This document shows positions 1 through 47,100 of a stretch of 64,000 bases of DNA, in pieces. The stretch comes from Apostichopus japonicus (lineage: Eukaryota > Echinodermata > Holothuroidea > Aspidochirotida > Stichopodidae): the NCBI RefSeq assembly GCF_037975245.1, contig NC_092564.1, positions 12,300,484 to 12,364,483 of the forward strand, given 5' to 3'. Below the pieces are notes generated by a model. That model searched no databases, was not told where the DNA came from, and saw nothing but the letters and a program-made list of their open reading frames with translations. Position numbers and translations under genes: made by a program. The first letter of the stretch is position 1, and every line of letters starts with the position of its first letter.

Positions 1-1995
1 CCATATGTTACAAGGTTACAGCCTCGTGTAAGGAGACTGCAGGGCTTGAGATTGGATCAAATCATTTGTTTTTCGTATATAATGGCAAGTCTATTAGTGT
101 GACTTCTTAAAAAAAGTTAAGGTACAAAAACTTTCACCTAAGATCCAATTACTATTATTTTTTTATATTATTTGCCTTTGCCGTTAATTAACATTATAAT
201 TAGTGGGAAATGGCCTGCAATTCCTTTATAATAAAAAAATGTTCATTAAAGGCTCACTGATTAACGTTGAAGAGGAGCAAAACTAAAGAAGCTTGTCATA
301 GGCCAAATTCAGACTTAGTATTTTTGAAATTATCATCAGTATGGAGTTTGTTAAAACTACCGGCAAATGACAACAACCAATATGCGGACGAAAAAAACAG
401 TAATGTCTGCGCAATGGAATCCAGCTATTAGGATGTGTTGTTTACCTGGTGATGATGCATGGATGTTAAACACCACCAACTATATTACGACTAGAATATC
501 CCTTTAAATGCTTCGTTTACAGGTGTTCATATTGTGAACTTTTCAACAGCAAAAAATAGACCACGTAGAATCCGAACAGAGTATATACGTACGTGCTCTT
601 TCCCACTTTTTCCTATTTAACCCTAATCAAAACTACTTTAGTAACTGCGTAACATGATTGGCCGCAGACGACATGCTTATCAACTCATTGTTGTTCTTTA
701 TTAAGGTAAATCATAAAATCATCTACAAGTTAACTCATTAGCCGATGACGTAGGATTAATCAAATTCGATGACAACACGTGCTAAGCGTGACTGGTCACA
801 TCAGAAGTTCGTTTCTACAGAAGAGGATGTAATAAAACAGGTAACAATTATCTCACAGGTATTGTTTCAGGTCGTAAACTTATTTGATTGATTAACAGCT
901 ACTTGTGTTTTTCTTAAATGTCAACCAGGTGTCCTTTAAAGGTCACATACATAGTTATATGGATTTGACTAAGCCAAACGACTTTATGGAACGTACAAAT
1001 CATCGGTGTGCGTATTTTATATTCATGTTAATCTCAATCTGGTAGTGTCCATTATACATTACAATCAAATTGCACCAAAATCGTTCTCGACTTTCGATTT
1101 ATAGTCAATAAATGCTACCCCTCCCCCTTCCCCGCCTTTCTTCTTCCACTCCTACGTTTGATTAGCGGCCGCACCCTTCACCCAATCTTTTCAACTTTGC
1201 AACATAAAGATGTTAACTCTTTCTGCTCGACACAAGTGATACCTCATTTCTCGTCCAATTGATACTGATGTTGCGTTTGCTTTGTAACGTTTGATAAATT
1301 GTCCACATTTTAAGACTTACAGCTGACTTTTTGTCCACATTTGAAGACTTACTGCTGACTTTTTGTTATATAAAAAGTGACATTCACGCTGAAATGTGTT
1401 GTTTTTTTCCCCCTCCTTCCTCCATAGTCCACTTGTCACACGTGTCATTTGCAACAAGCCATGATTATCTTTCAATTGTTTTATTGTTCATTTGTTGATC
1501 TTTATTTGGAATTTCCCCCAAAAAATCTACATGAAACATGCGGTTACCCGGATCAGAATTTTTTTCCTTCCAATTTATCAATAACAGTTAATAAAAGAGT
1601 AATACAAGAAAAAGCATATTATAATCCTTTCTTTCTTAAGATCAGAAATATCGGTTACCTTTCTACCTTCTCAGTCATCCTACGGTACATCCATAATACC
1701 TGAAATCTTACCACAATGGATCACCGTGTTGCGATATCGCTGTATTTACTTTCCCCGGTTGCACTGAGCGGTCACCAAGTGTATCCTCTATTTAAGAGGA
1801 CGTCATATTTATATGATGTCTGAACATCAATCTTGTTCCTTCGTAGATTTCATTTAATATAAGAATTGTCTGTCTATACAATATGCAAATAGATTTGTGT
1901 AAAAGTAGATATTTTGTAGTATGATTTTGTGCGTGACCAGAGTGATGAATTAGACACTTCTTAAATGTGTGTTTCTTTTCTTTTCTTCCCTCCCC
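1..1995. other. Noncoding stretch, no gene seen
   Basis: No open frame here resembles a protein and I see no convincing exon. The sequence is AT-rich with short C-rich patches near 1121-1150. A short tandem duplication (1301-1365) is listed separately. Confidence 0.5.
1301..1365. repeat. Two-copy tandem duplication, about 32 bp
   Basis: The unit GTCCACATTT-AAGACTTAC-GCTGACTTTTT occurs twice in direct succession with three or four differences. It looks like a simple local duplication. Confidence 0.7.
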
Positions 1996-2329
1996 TCCTC
2001 TCCTCTCCTCTCCTCTCCTCTCCTCTCCTCTCCTCTCCTCTCCTCTCCTCTCCTCTCCTCTCCTCTCCTCTCCTCTCCTCTCCTCTCCTCTCCTCTCCTC
2101 TCCTCTCCTCTCCTCTCCTCTCCTCTCCTCTCCTCTCCTCTCCTCTCCTCTCCTCTCCTCTCCTCTCCTCTCCTCTCCTCTCCTCTCCTCTCCTCTCCTC
2201 TCCTCTCCTCTCCTCTCCTCTCCTCTCCTCTCCTCTCCTCTCCTCTCCTCTCCTCTCCTCTCCTCTCCTCTCCTCTCCTCTCCTCTCCTCTCCTCTCCTC
2301 TCCTCTCCTCTCCTCTCCTCTCCTCTCCT
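1996..2329. repeat. (TCCTC)n pentanucleotide tract
   Basis: About 67 uninterrupted copies of TCCTC (GAGGA on the other strand), flanked by imperfect CT-rich sequence. Because five is not a multiple of three and the unit has no stop, all three forward frames stay open and give false Ser-Pro-Leu proteins. The strand asymmetry is complete: the top strand is pure pyrimidine. Confidence 0.97.
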
Positions 2330-3948
2330 TTTCTTTTCTTTTCCTATGTATTTCTATAAAAGCGAAGTCATCGTTCGCGTTACATTGAAAGTTCCTTCAG
2401 ATTACGTATAAACAGTAAAAACAAAAGTTAGCAACTTTAGTCCATTTACTTGGAGTCGGCTGGTAGTTAATAAACATTTAATGACGTCATCGTTTTATCC
2501 TATGACATCATTGGGGTCTAAATAATTGTATAAGTCAATAGAAACCGCAGTGACGTCACAGTTGTGTTTGGTGGCGATAATTGTTTTTAAGGGAAGCTTA
2601 TACAATTCACATGTGAAACGTGATTATACATTTATCCATCATGAATTGCGATTTCTTTGAAATGTAAGAATTTCCAATAATTTTTTTATTAAAAATATTT
2701 CTTATCCTTTTTTACTCTTTTTCTTATTCAATTTCTTTTCTAGCTGTTTATAACAAAGTCGACCTCCACTGTTTGGCTGCCCAGTTATATCATTCTTGAC
2801 CCTTTCGTGCATCTCGAAAAGGCGTATCTGTCACCTGGAAACAGTTAAGTACCCTGTGTGATCTCAACTTTAATATTAAAACGATACCATACCCGCAAAC
2901 CGCCAAGTGTATTTTGAATCATCCTAATTTTTTTCACCGGAAATGAATATGAACAACAATAATAATTTTACTACACCCTATGTAAAAAAAAATACGTATC
3001 TCCGTCATTTCGATAACCATTTTCAGATTTGTCAGATGTGAATCTGTTCACCAAGATGCATTATAATTTAATTCAATCAAGTCTACCTCATACACTTGCA
3101 ATAATTTTCCTTTCTTTATGTTTTCATTTTCTCCCTCTCATTGTGTGTGTATGTGTGAAACATGATTATTCCCGACACTATAGTCATGTGAGGGAGCATT
3201 GTGTAGTGTCTGTTACTACGAACACCCTCATTAATCCCCCAGCATCGCCTGTAGATCAATACCAACCCAAAGCCCTCTCGATCAATTTTAATGGACACTC
3301 CAAAGAAAATAACCTGTTCATAACTCATGCATGCACTAAGTGACCGGAAATTTTCATGAGGTCTCCCAAAGTTTCCTTCCATTTCCGCCGGGTAAAAAAG
3401 TACGCGTCACAATTGTTTTCAACTATTTAACGGTTCCTGATTGGTCAAGAGCGCTCTTACAGAGAGTCAACAGCCGTGGGCGTCGCCTGATTCTTTTTTA
3501 TGAGGCCTCCCATTAGGTGATCTTTTCTAAATGAAGAGTACATAAGCGCGCTTAAAAAATACGATGCCAGTGAACTTCTGTTATAATATTTGTCTCTTAT
3601 CAGCCTTAATACAACATGCTACCACGGTCTGTCAGTACCGATCCAGTGCATTTAATTTGATCAAATTTGTCCGTAAGTGGTCGAGCAGAGAGGTTTATAT
3701 TGCAAAGCTGTTTCTCCACGGTTGCCACTTGTCGAATTGCAAACGTGCCAACATCCACGTAACTTTTTATCTTCGCGTTTTATAGAAGGGAGAAAGAAAC
3801 AAAGACTTAAACAACATAAAAAAAGGAAACTTAAGTTTTCTGAGCTAGGAATTTTGGACAAAACACATCTTTCTAATCGGAAAACAACCAGATAGCGAGA
3901 AGTCAGTAGGCTAATCAGTTTTCATATTTTTTTCTGCTTATCCTGTAG
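2330..3948. other. Upstream region of the neuropeptide gene
   Basis: No coding sequence recognised. It probably holds the promoter and any 5' untranslated exon of the gene that starts at 3965. A pyrimidine-rich stretch ending in CCTGTAG at 3941-3948 is a good splice acceptor just before the start codon, so the transcription start is likely further upstream. Confidence 0.4.
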
Positions 3949-3964
3949 TTTTAACGTCACCAAA

Positions 3965-37967
<34,003 letters not shown>

Positions 37968-38400
37968 AAGCTATAGTGAGAGCGAAAGATAACGGAATTT
38001 GGTTTAACGCCAGGGAAATGAAAATGCTACAATCTACAGCAAAGATTCACAACATTTGGCGATATGAAAAGCAGTACCGGTATAAACTCACCCAAATCTT
38101 CCCTGTTTCAAACAAAATGGAGGCTGTTACATGTGAAATCAGAAGGAAACGAGAATGAACTGTTTAATGGTTCCACGCCGTCGTGACTACAGGACATCAA
38201 ACTGATGTATAGTGTTTTTTTTCGCAAAATAGGTTCAGATGCCCGAGAACGCATGGTTGTATTATTTCACACTATCAATGTGTTGGACAAGGAAAACACG
38301 AATTGAGGCTTTGAGCGGCAACGATGTTTTTAATATCTATGCTTTTCGGAATATGCTTGGATGCAAGAAGATTAAATAAACAATTTGATGACATGCTAAG
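37968..38400 (+). other. Likely 3' UTR of the neuropeptide gene
   Basis: Noncoding sequence after the stop, with an AATAAA polyadenylation signal at 38375-38380. The end point is estimated. Confidence 0.5.
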
Positions 38401-41400
38401 CATGTCTGCAAGCCAAACTCGGCAGTTTTCAATTGATTTTTGTTATAGTAAATGGTAACTAATGGTATAGTGGTGATGTTTGGTTACAGCCTACCAACCC
38501 TAGGCTCCTTAATCAACGTGTTCTTAATCGTTATATTTGTATTGCGTAATTCCTTTACATGTTATCACCATGGTTACTGTAACTACACATTATAATGTCT
38601 TTCCCGGATGGGTTTTCCTTCCTTCTTCTTTTTTCTTCGTCTGTTATCGAATTTATTCCAATTAAATGAATAATTAGATCAACAGAAATATACTTAACAT
38701 GCCTACAGTATGTAGTTTTTCCCCCTCTTTTAATGTATCTTATAGTATTAATCTTAATCTGTCTTTGTTTTGCCGAGAATGGCTAGTCTATTACCAATAT
38801 ACCAATATGGACAGCTAAACGAGTGAATCTCTCAAGAAATGAGGTCAAAAGTTGGAATCCTTCACAAGGTGAAATAATATATGTGATATTAATTATATCC
38901 TATGTGTTACGCTGTGCTTTGCAAAACACGTTTAAAATTGACTGAATACACTGTAACATCTCCATTCAGTGGTATCAGCGCTTTTGTAAAGATTCGTCAA
39001 AGGAATACTATATTAATTTGATAAATTGAAATTTTCCTTTCAAAATAATCAATTGTCGATGTAACCATTAAGTAACCATTGGTCACCTTGATCTAATAAA
39101 ATAAAAATTGGTGTACGATTTGTTTTTCATGTACAAAATTGGAAATTGTAGATGAAAGGTATGACGTCATCTTGCAGCTATTGTTATCTAAGGTCAAGGA
39201 TATATGGTACCAATCAAACGTAGCTTTTCTTTCGATCTAAACATTTTAAGAGTATATTGTTATCATGCCATGCACTATGGGTGTAGTGAGCTTTAGTATT
39301 TATCTAATCGACGGACGGATATCCTGCGACAGCCCTATTATACTATACAATAGCTCATTGTATTTTCATTGTTGATTTAGCAATTAAGTAGATAAGTAGA
39401 TGATTATGATTTTTCTTATATGTCTAATTATAGGACTGGTAACACATTTCAGTCTTTCCCATTTAAAAAAAAATGATCATAAATTAATCTAAATGAGTAA
39501 AGAAACATCATGTCATTGGCTTGCGAGATAAGTTAAAATAAATTACAAACATTACGGCTATACGAGTTCGTCTCTTCTTTTGTTTGGAGTGATATGTGTC
39601 CAAGTTAATGGAACCCTTCCATTACTAAGAGTATAAATCCGTTTTGAAACACTGAACCCATATTAAGGGTATTTTGAGTAGCAAGGATAGGCGTGACGAA
39701 AAGGGGATCAGTGGGGCTATGTAGCTCCGTGACCATCCCAGGTCAATTATGGCGTCTGGGAATATTATAATGCAGCCCGGGGAAAATGTGAGATACAAAT
39801 TATTGCATTCTCATTTTCATGATATACATATTGACAAGTGAAACGTGCAAAAACTTAGGCGCCAACCTCTCACGATGTCGCTGAAGAAGAATCTCAAGAT
39901 GGTTTAGACTTCAGTTTATATAAGAAATAGTTCATGACCCTTTCATTTTGACCTTCTTTCAAGAAAGATGATTGCGGTACTCAGAAGTAAATATTCAAGA
40001 AATGAAGCTGGGCAAATAAACCAAAAGTAACGAATATCCCTGAAAAACTGACTCCATATTGAATTCCAATTGCCACAGCAACAGGACTAGAGTTTGATAA
40101 ACATTGGTAAAAGGTTTAATGTTTTTATGGTTAGATAAGTAAGTATACTGTAGAGTTCCTGAAGAAGTCACGTGGCTGATTGATGATTGGTTGAATACAT
40201 AGTGGCGTCACTTTTCTAAAACATGGAATTGTGGGTATTGCGTTTCTGTCTTGTATAAAATACCACCAAATATTTTAACACGTGTAGGAATTACAGACAA
40301 AGCTTTATACGTGCACGCTGATGACAAAATACCAACTGAAGAATCAGTACAAATAACCGTCACTAATAACAAGGTATATCAATGTATAGAATTTGATAGT
40401 CATGTGTATTTATCTCTACGGTACGCATGGGTCCATTTTAAGCCGATATTTGAAGGGAAAGTCACATTGCTACTAGTTATATTCATGTCAGTTAATTATC
40501 ACGTAATTATTCATTAATACGTCAGTAAGTATATTCAAGACTTAACACACTTTGATAACACGTGTAACTACCTGGCCAATTTTAAGATGAAAATTGAATT
40601 GAAAATTGTTGCTGTTGATATGTATACTATTTATACTAAATAGTCATTTGCAAAGATGATTGCAATTGTAATGAATTAGATAAAAGGAAGCATTTCTTCT
40701 CTGCTTGTCCGTTAAAAAACATTCCCATAATTGCATAACTAACTTGAGTAATCCAGTTGGACAATTTAAGCTATAAAATCATAGCCAACTATTTAGAGGG
40801 GAAAAACCTTAAGTCATCATTTTACATGATATCAGATGCTTGTACTAAGAAGAAAGACATCTGCAGACAAAATCTTCGCTTATGTCATGTCTTAAATTCA
40901 TAATAATGGCTAGGCTACGTTATTGACTGTGTGTTTGAAACGACCTGTTCAGTGTAATTCTTCTGGTTGCAGAAACATTGGACAGGGGGCGTGATTTCCA
41001 AATCCATATCAGAATCGAAACTTCAGTCTATCATTATTGATGTGCATTTCTAAAATGACTTAGAGCAAGAGGGGCGGGGGAGGGGGGAATCAATTACATT
41101 TATGTGAAGATAACAGAGAAAATTGGTTGGAAAAATGATCAGGACATAATCAATATCTCAATATATACATATATTGAGCAATGTTCAGGGTAGACCGGTA
41201 GAGTGCCCGAGCCTATATAACGACTTAAGGGCTTCCGATTGTACCAGATATGTGTGCTGATTAATATTCGTCGTTGAGCGGAAATCCGATCCGCGGTTCG
41301 CCCATCATAGAACCCTTAGCTTACAGCATGGTTCCATCTACTGAAATGTGTGTTTATATAAGCTGAGTAAATTTATGATTATTTGTTGTTGTTTTTTCAC

Positions 41401-42435
41401 TTTGTGTTCACCTATATGTCAATCTCGAATCGATAACAACATTAGGACTGCGTCTAAACAATGGAAAGATAGTGAAGGTACAGTCGAATTAGGTCACATA
41501 AATAGAAAATCGTGTCAATTTTATTCCCCAAGAAATAATTTATAATGTACATGATTTTCTGTACTCTTTAACGCTGTAGTACATCGATCCTATACTTCCA
41601 ATGAAAACACAAAATGTATTTTTTCGGGTTCACAAAACCCAAATTGTGTAAGTCATTGTCGATTCAGTTCATTAGATCCATATGTAATCTAAAATTCAAG
41701 CCCACGGCCAATGTATAGTCTGTTTGTCGTGTGACTATAATTGAAAAAAAGGAAATAGTTGCAATATTTTAGTTCCCTAAATTTTTGGTTTCTTACCTTT
41801 GAGTATGCAAATTAGAGAGACTTTTGGCTGGAAAATGGAGGAACGACGATATTTATGTCTAAATGGTAAGAATTATTGAAAAGGGTGGTATTTCCGGTTG
41901 TATAAGGTGCGCCGTTTGGGTATATGATGAAACTATAAGCAATTTATGCTGACGTGGTATAAAGTAACATCATTGAAAATGTACTGTTTTCTTATTTGTT
42001 ATTATTGTTCTTGCCATTAATACAGTAAAACTACTTCACTTTGTATCAGAAGGCTATGCGGTGCAGTAAGAATCTCCCCAACGCTGTAGGCCTAATATAA
42101 TTTCAACCTATTCAGTATCTCTTGTTGGAAGCTAGACAACAAGAAACTGGGAATCCTTATCCCTCTAGCCACCCAAGAACCACGGGACCCCCTCCCTTTC
42201 CTTCCCCTCCCTCACCCTCGAACTTTACCAACTACTTATTCTGTTTGCTGTCATATTCAGTCTAGACGCACAGGCTTATATGACACAGGGTATAGTAAAA
42301 GTATGACGTAGGCGAAGGGAATTGGGTGTTGTTGTGTCAATTTTTGTTCGGCAAATCTATGGGAGAAATTCACGTAGGCATTAAAGTCACGGATTTCGAA
42401 CGTGACGTACGTGACATGTTTTATTGTTTTAATAG

Positions 42436-42462
42436 ATATATATATATATATATATATATATA
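42436..42462. repeat. (TA)n short tract
   Basis: About 13 TA units before the tRNA-like relic. Confidence 0.9.
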
Positions 42463-42494
42463 GGCCTATATCTAAATATATCTATACCACATTT

Positions 42495-42560
42495 AAAGCG
42501 GGTGGCCCGGGTTCGAATCCCGGTGGAGGCTGGAAGTTTTTTCACTGTTCTGGATTTCCA
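42495..42560 (+). mobile_element. tRNA-like 3' half, probably a SINE fragment
   Basis: GGCCCGGGTTCGAATCCCGG forms a perfect T-arm and contains the polymerase III B box GGTTCGAATCC. No acceptor stem, D-arm or anticodon arm can be built upstream, so this is not a tRNA gene. The following sequence resembles a SINE body. It differs from the SINE family at 43283 and 46435. Confidence 0.5.
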
Positions 42561-42578
42561 ATTCACTACAATTTCAGT

Positions 42579-42595
42579 TATATATGTATATATAT

Positions 42596-42635
<40 letters not shown>
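42579..42635. repeat. (TA)n tract
   Basis: About 28 TA units with TGTA and GATA interruptions. Confidence 0.9.
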
Positions 42636-42638
<3 letters not shown>

Positions 42639-43282
42639 ATATACATATTAATGCTTAATTTCTTTGGTGTGGAAATAGATCAAGAGATTAATAGCAGGTT
42701 TCCTTTGATTGTCAAATTTAGGTCCAATAATATCACCTCATAATATCTTATTAAAGAACACAAGACCCTTCTGATTTACCCTATGCTCATTGTATTTCAT
42801 TTGATACGTAAATGCGCATGCGTATTGGTTAACGCGATTAAGCGCGTAATTGCAACTTACGTCACGTTTTCTTTCCATTAGTTGGTAGGTTTCCGATCTC
42901 AATCATGAGCAAACATACTCTTGCATATTTAAACAGACCCTGTTCCCATCTTAGTTTACATAAAATTAAATTGAGAGAAAATATCGAAAGCTAAAATGAG
43001 GTACCAGCTGTTCTTTGGGAATATCCACTCAGCATGGTCTAGTAAAACATAATTACGATGACTTATATGTGAACGTGTCGTACAAAATTGCACGATAAAT
43101 TCAGTATTAGCTTTTATACTACAGATACGCCATGCAGGTTTGAACATATCGGCATATCAACATATCCGCGCACAACTCAGCTTACACGACATTTGTTTCA
43201 TAAATGTCTAAGAAGGTATCCACATGTCCACAGTGATATAAATGTGTCTATAATGACAATCAACATACTACAAGATCAAACT

Positions 43283-43531
43283 TTATGTATGTATTGTATG
43301 TATTTTAGATCCTCCTGCGAGCAGGAACTCGCGAAGAAGCTATCATTGGCTTATCAAAGCCGCAAGCTGACCGAAGTCAGTATGTTAGATTCATATTTTA
43401 ACGTCCATGATCATGAATTGTCAATTGTCAACAACTCTGTAACTGGACGACATACATTAATCTTGGAGTGACTCGAACTGAGGACCTTATGATTGGAAGG
43501 CACCGGCGTTAACCACTGAGCTAACACTCCC
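43283..43531 (-). mobile_element. tRNA-derived SINE, copy 1
   Basis: On the minus strand it starts GGGAGTGTTAGCTCAGTGGT, with an A box at 43506-43524 and a B box (AGTTCGAGTCACT) at 43467-43479. A body follows, then a (CATA)n-type tail. It is about 85-90 percent identical by eye to the copy at 46435-46677. The long + strand open frame across it is an artefact. Confidence 0.85.
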
Positions 43532-43981
43532 TATATCGCCCTAGAGTCTGTAACCAGAATACATACAGTTATGGAACAAATATAGGCATATATATAACAC
43601 GTCTACTAAACTGAAGCACATGTCACTGTTACTACCTGTGTGTTAGATAAAATATGTATATACCAAAGATAACACGGTAATATACAGTTCACTTGGCATC
43701 TTAGTGAAGTCATACATCACATCAAAAAAAAGTTTAATAATAAAGATTAATACGATATTGGAATTACTTTCATCTTTTAATCAACTGATTTTGTTCATTC
43801 ATATTAAAATGAATTAGACCTATAGAATCTATAGAATCTGTAAAAACAATATACAAATATATTCTCCTTCTTTTTTATATATTTCCCTAAAATTCCGACA
43901 AAATAATCCAAAATATGGTCTTTAAAATGATAATAATATATAACTATTAATAGAATGAAGTTGATTATGTAAAGATATGGA

Positions 43982-44131
43982 TTAGAATAAATGAATGAGT
44001 TCATCTTCATAAAGCGCCAACATGAACATTCCCGCCCATCCAAGAAGGAGACCGAGATTTTGAAACATGAATATGAAGCAGGAGCTTCCTTCCTCTTCTG
44101 ACTTCGGATGAGAATCGTTTTGAAAGAGTTC
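43982..44131 (-). CDS. slc39a: ZIP gene exon 12: membrane segment 8 and stop
   Basis: Acceptor ATTCCCACAG. Encodes a short acidic loop, then FQNLGLLLGWAGMFMLALYE and a TAA stop. The join to exon 11 lacks about two residues found in relatives after the Asp-Leu position (Met/Val-Pro), so a microexon may be missing. Confidence 0.9.
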   Translation of the reverse strand, partial: ELFQNDSHPKSEEEGSSCFIFMFQNLGLLLGWAGMFMLALYEDELIHLF

Positions 44132-47100
44132 CTGTGGGAATCAAGTTAAAAAAAAGAAAGTCATCGCCAAAATTCTCATATTTTGAAAGCTAATTGTAAC
44201 AGCTATAGTTATAGCAAATCTCGAACAAGATTTCCAGACAAGAATTAAACTGTCATATTTTCAGTATGCATCCTTCGGTGTAGTTGCCTGATTTTTAAGT
44301 AGCACGTTTTAAATGTGTAATACAAATAGCTGAAGAAACAGAAGAAAACAACCCACCAACCCCCCCCCCCCTCCCCTCTCCACCTTCAGAATGTTTACTT
44401 GATAAATCAAAGGAAACATACTTCAGTAAGCCTCATGGCGAGTTCAGTTACGTTATCGTTTTTCCATCCATCATAGGAAGGAATCATATATCTTTGGCTC
44501 AGTACAGTTTCACCATGAAACATTAATTCATCTCCCCTAGTCTTTTTTTTTTTTTTTGGAAGATATTTAACTATTTGTTCTCGGCTTTCTTTGTTCATTG
44601 AACTCATTTCCTCGAGTAATTATCTTCATAGATTATCGTCTCTCTCTGCATTAAAAGAGGCGATCATCTCGAAAGGGAAAAACACAAAAATATGTTTAAA
44701 AAAAATGAATGCTTTCAAGACAACCTGCAAATCATAGACGAAATTGATAAACAGCGGGGGGAACGATTCTAAAAGCCTCATTAGAGCTGAGTGATTCTTA
44801 TGGGAAGGCCAATCTTTAATGAGGTTGAGGGTTTTCACCGATTCTGGAATGATGAGTATAATACACACGCTCCTATATATTATTAATATACATATATCCA
44901 TAACTGATAACGTGAACTCACTGGTAGAAAATGACCGTAAATTAGGTGAAGATTGAAAATCTTTTAAAAAAGGAAATGAACAACTGAAACCTGCGTCAAC
45001 TTTTTGACATGTTAATTATATTCCGTATTTACAAGGTCGGTCATATAGTTATTGAAGATGCCTACTATGGGGGGGGGGGAGGGGAATCCAGAAATTATTC
45101 CTCGAAAATATATAAAAATTGAAAAAAAAAGTAGTAAAAAATTCCTTTCTAATGTATTATCTATTTCAACTGTATTTTATACTACATTATGATATTTTCC
45201 TAACTGCATTGTCAATACAATAGTAAAGTCTTGTTACGCAATGATGACGTCATAAAGACAAAATGTATTGTCAAACCTCGTCCAATGGATTGTCTTCCTG
45301 CTTTGGTGAGCCGAAACCGTGAGGTGGTTGTTCCTGGAGCGTTTTTGTCTGAAAATTGTCATATCATTTTATTAATAAATTATCAAGCAGCCATTGTCAT
45401 ATCTTTTGTTTTGAGAAAAGTCTAGTTCAGACTTTGAGATGGAAAAGGTTGGAAAAACTGATAACATCAATGAAATATCATGAAATGGATGTCAACAAGT
45501 GGACATAAAGTAAACAACTACGTGATAATATATAAATCTACCCCGTCCTCTGCACCCTCCCCTCGCCCCTCTCCCAACTTCTCATGCACCTTCTCCATCC
45601 GGTTCTAGTGAAACTCAAACACAAAGCAACATAATGTCGAAGTTTTAAACTACACACTGTGAGTAATCTGTCATGACTTGTTAGCCATCGACCATCTTCC
45701 ACCCGCTCCTCCATTCCATTACCCCCACCCTCGTTCCACCCCCCCCCCCCCTCCCCTCCCTCCATCTCTCATGAAATTTGTAACCCTCTACAAATTTGAG
45801 AGCTAGCAATTCCATCTTTTACAAACTAATTTAGGTACCATAAGAACAATTTAAATGTTCTTTCACAGTGAAAAATAATTTGACTTTGAAGGTTATTAAT
45901 TGATAGCTGATTAATGCATGTATGAATACATGACGGAATAGAGGGAAGCATATGCCTACTGCACATAATACACATAGCCTAACTATAGGAGTTATGACAT
46001 ATATGTCCGAGATAACGTTAAACTTGTGACCATTTAAGTTTTTTTTTAGCATATACGGAATTCGAGGTGACTTCACCATTACTTACTAAATCGATGAAGG
46101 ATATGTAAAGGAAAAATCCAGCAACAACAGCAAATATCCAGTGGTGGCAAATCTCTGACATGGCGAGGTTGATTCCCACATAAAGGCCCACGAAAGCAAA
46201 GAGAGATGACAGAAAATTCCAGCAGAGCGCCATCTTTTTATCCATCCCATTTCTGATAAACACGGCAAAGTCGCCTTAAATTTTAAAAACAACAAAAATA
46301 AGCATTTAACTGCATGACTTTAATAATATTATAACGTTCAACATATTCTTTTAATGCCGTGTATCCGAGCAAATACCTTTGTTAGTTTTATGTTGTTTTT
46401 TCCCCAATAATTTTGTACAAACAATAAACAACAAGGAGTGTTAGCTCAGTGGTTTACGCCGGTGCCTTCCAATCATAAGGTCCCCAGTTCGAGTCACTCC
46501 AAGATTAATGTATGTCGTCCAGTTACAGAGTTGTTGAAAATTCACAATTCATAGTCATGGACGTTAAATATGAATCTAAGAGACTGACCTCGGTCAGCTT
46601 GCGGCTGTGATAAGCCAGTGAGGCTTCTTCGCGAGTTCCTGCTTGCAGGAGGATCTAAAATACATACATACATACATCCAATAATGGCCTACACGTCTAA
46701 CCATTAATTGAGATCATGGTTGCGTGTGTAAAGTGGAGGGGCGAGTGCTAGGGAAGGGATATGTATTGGTGTGTGAGGGAGGGCTGTGTTTTTTTTTTTG
46801 GGGGGGGGGGGGTAATCAATTCTTTATTTCTGCACTACCATGTCAGCTAAATATATATTACATGCAATTGGACAACATGGAACACTTCTTCACTTTATAC
46901 TCGGTCCCCCTCTCCAAACTATCCCCATCCCCACCTCAATCCACTCTACCACCATCACCACCACTATCAACTGTCCCTCTTTATTCATTTGTAGATTATA
47001 TTAATATTCAGATGAGCTCACCCAATTCATGAGGTACTTCGTGGCAAAATATCGCGATGCTGGTTGATACACCGATATAGAAATCAGCGGTAAAGGCCAC

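Larger units (their letters stand above)
38401..43282. other. Intergenic region between two convergent genes
   Basis: No convincing gene. AT-rich, with a C-rich patch near 42189-42220, TA tracts and a tRNA-like relic around 42436-42635. Confidence 0.5.

Noticed and set aside
1965-2411. Three overlapping forward frames of Ser-Pro-Leu-Leu repeats
   Set aside because: Pure product of the TCCTC tract, which has no stop in any frame.
37976-38158. 60-residue frame after the neuropeptide stop
   Set aside because: It lies in the likely 3' UTR and has no sign of being protein coding.
40251-40517. 88-residue frame in the intergenic region
   Set aside because: No recognisable domain and no supporting splice or start context; kept out for lack of evidence.
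42495-42540. A tRNA gene
   Set aside because: Only the T-arm can be formed; no anticodon arm or acceptor stem.
42402-42743. 113-residue frame containing Gly-Pro-Gly-Ser-Asn-Pro-Gly
   Set aside because: It reads through TA tracts and the tRNA-like B box.
43088-43471. 127-residue forward frame
   Set aside because: It reads through the antisense of a SINE.
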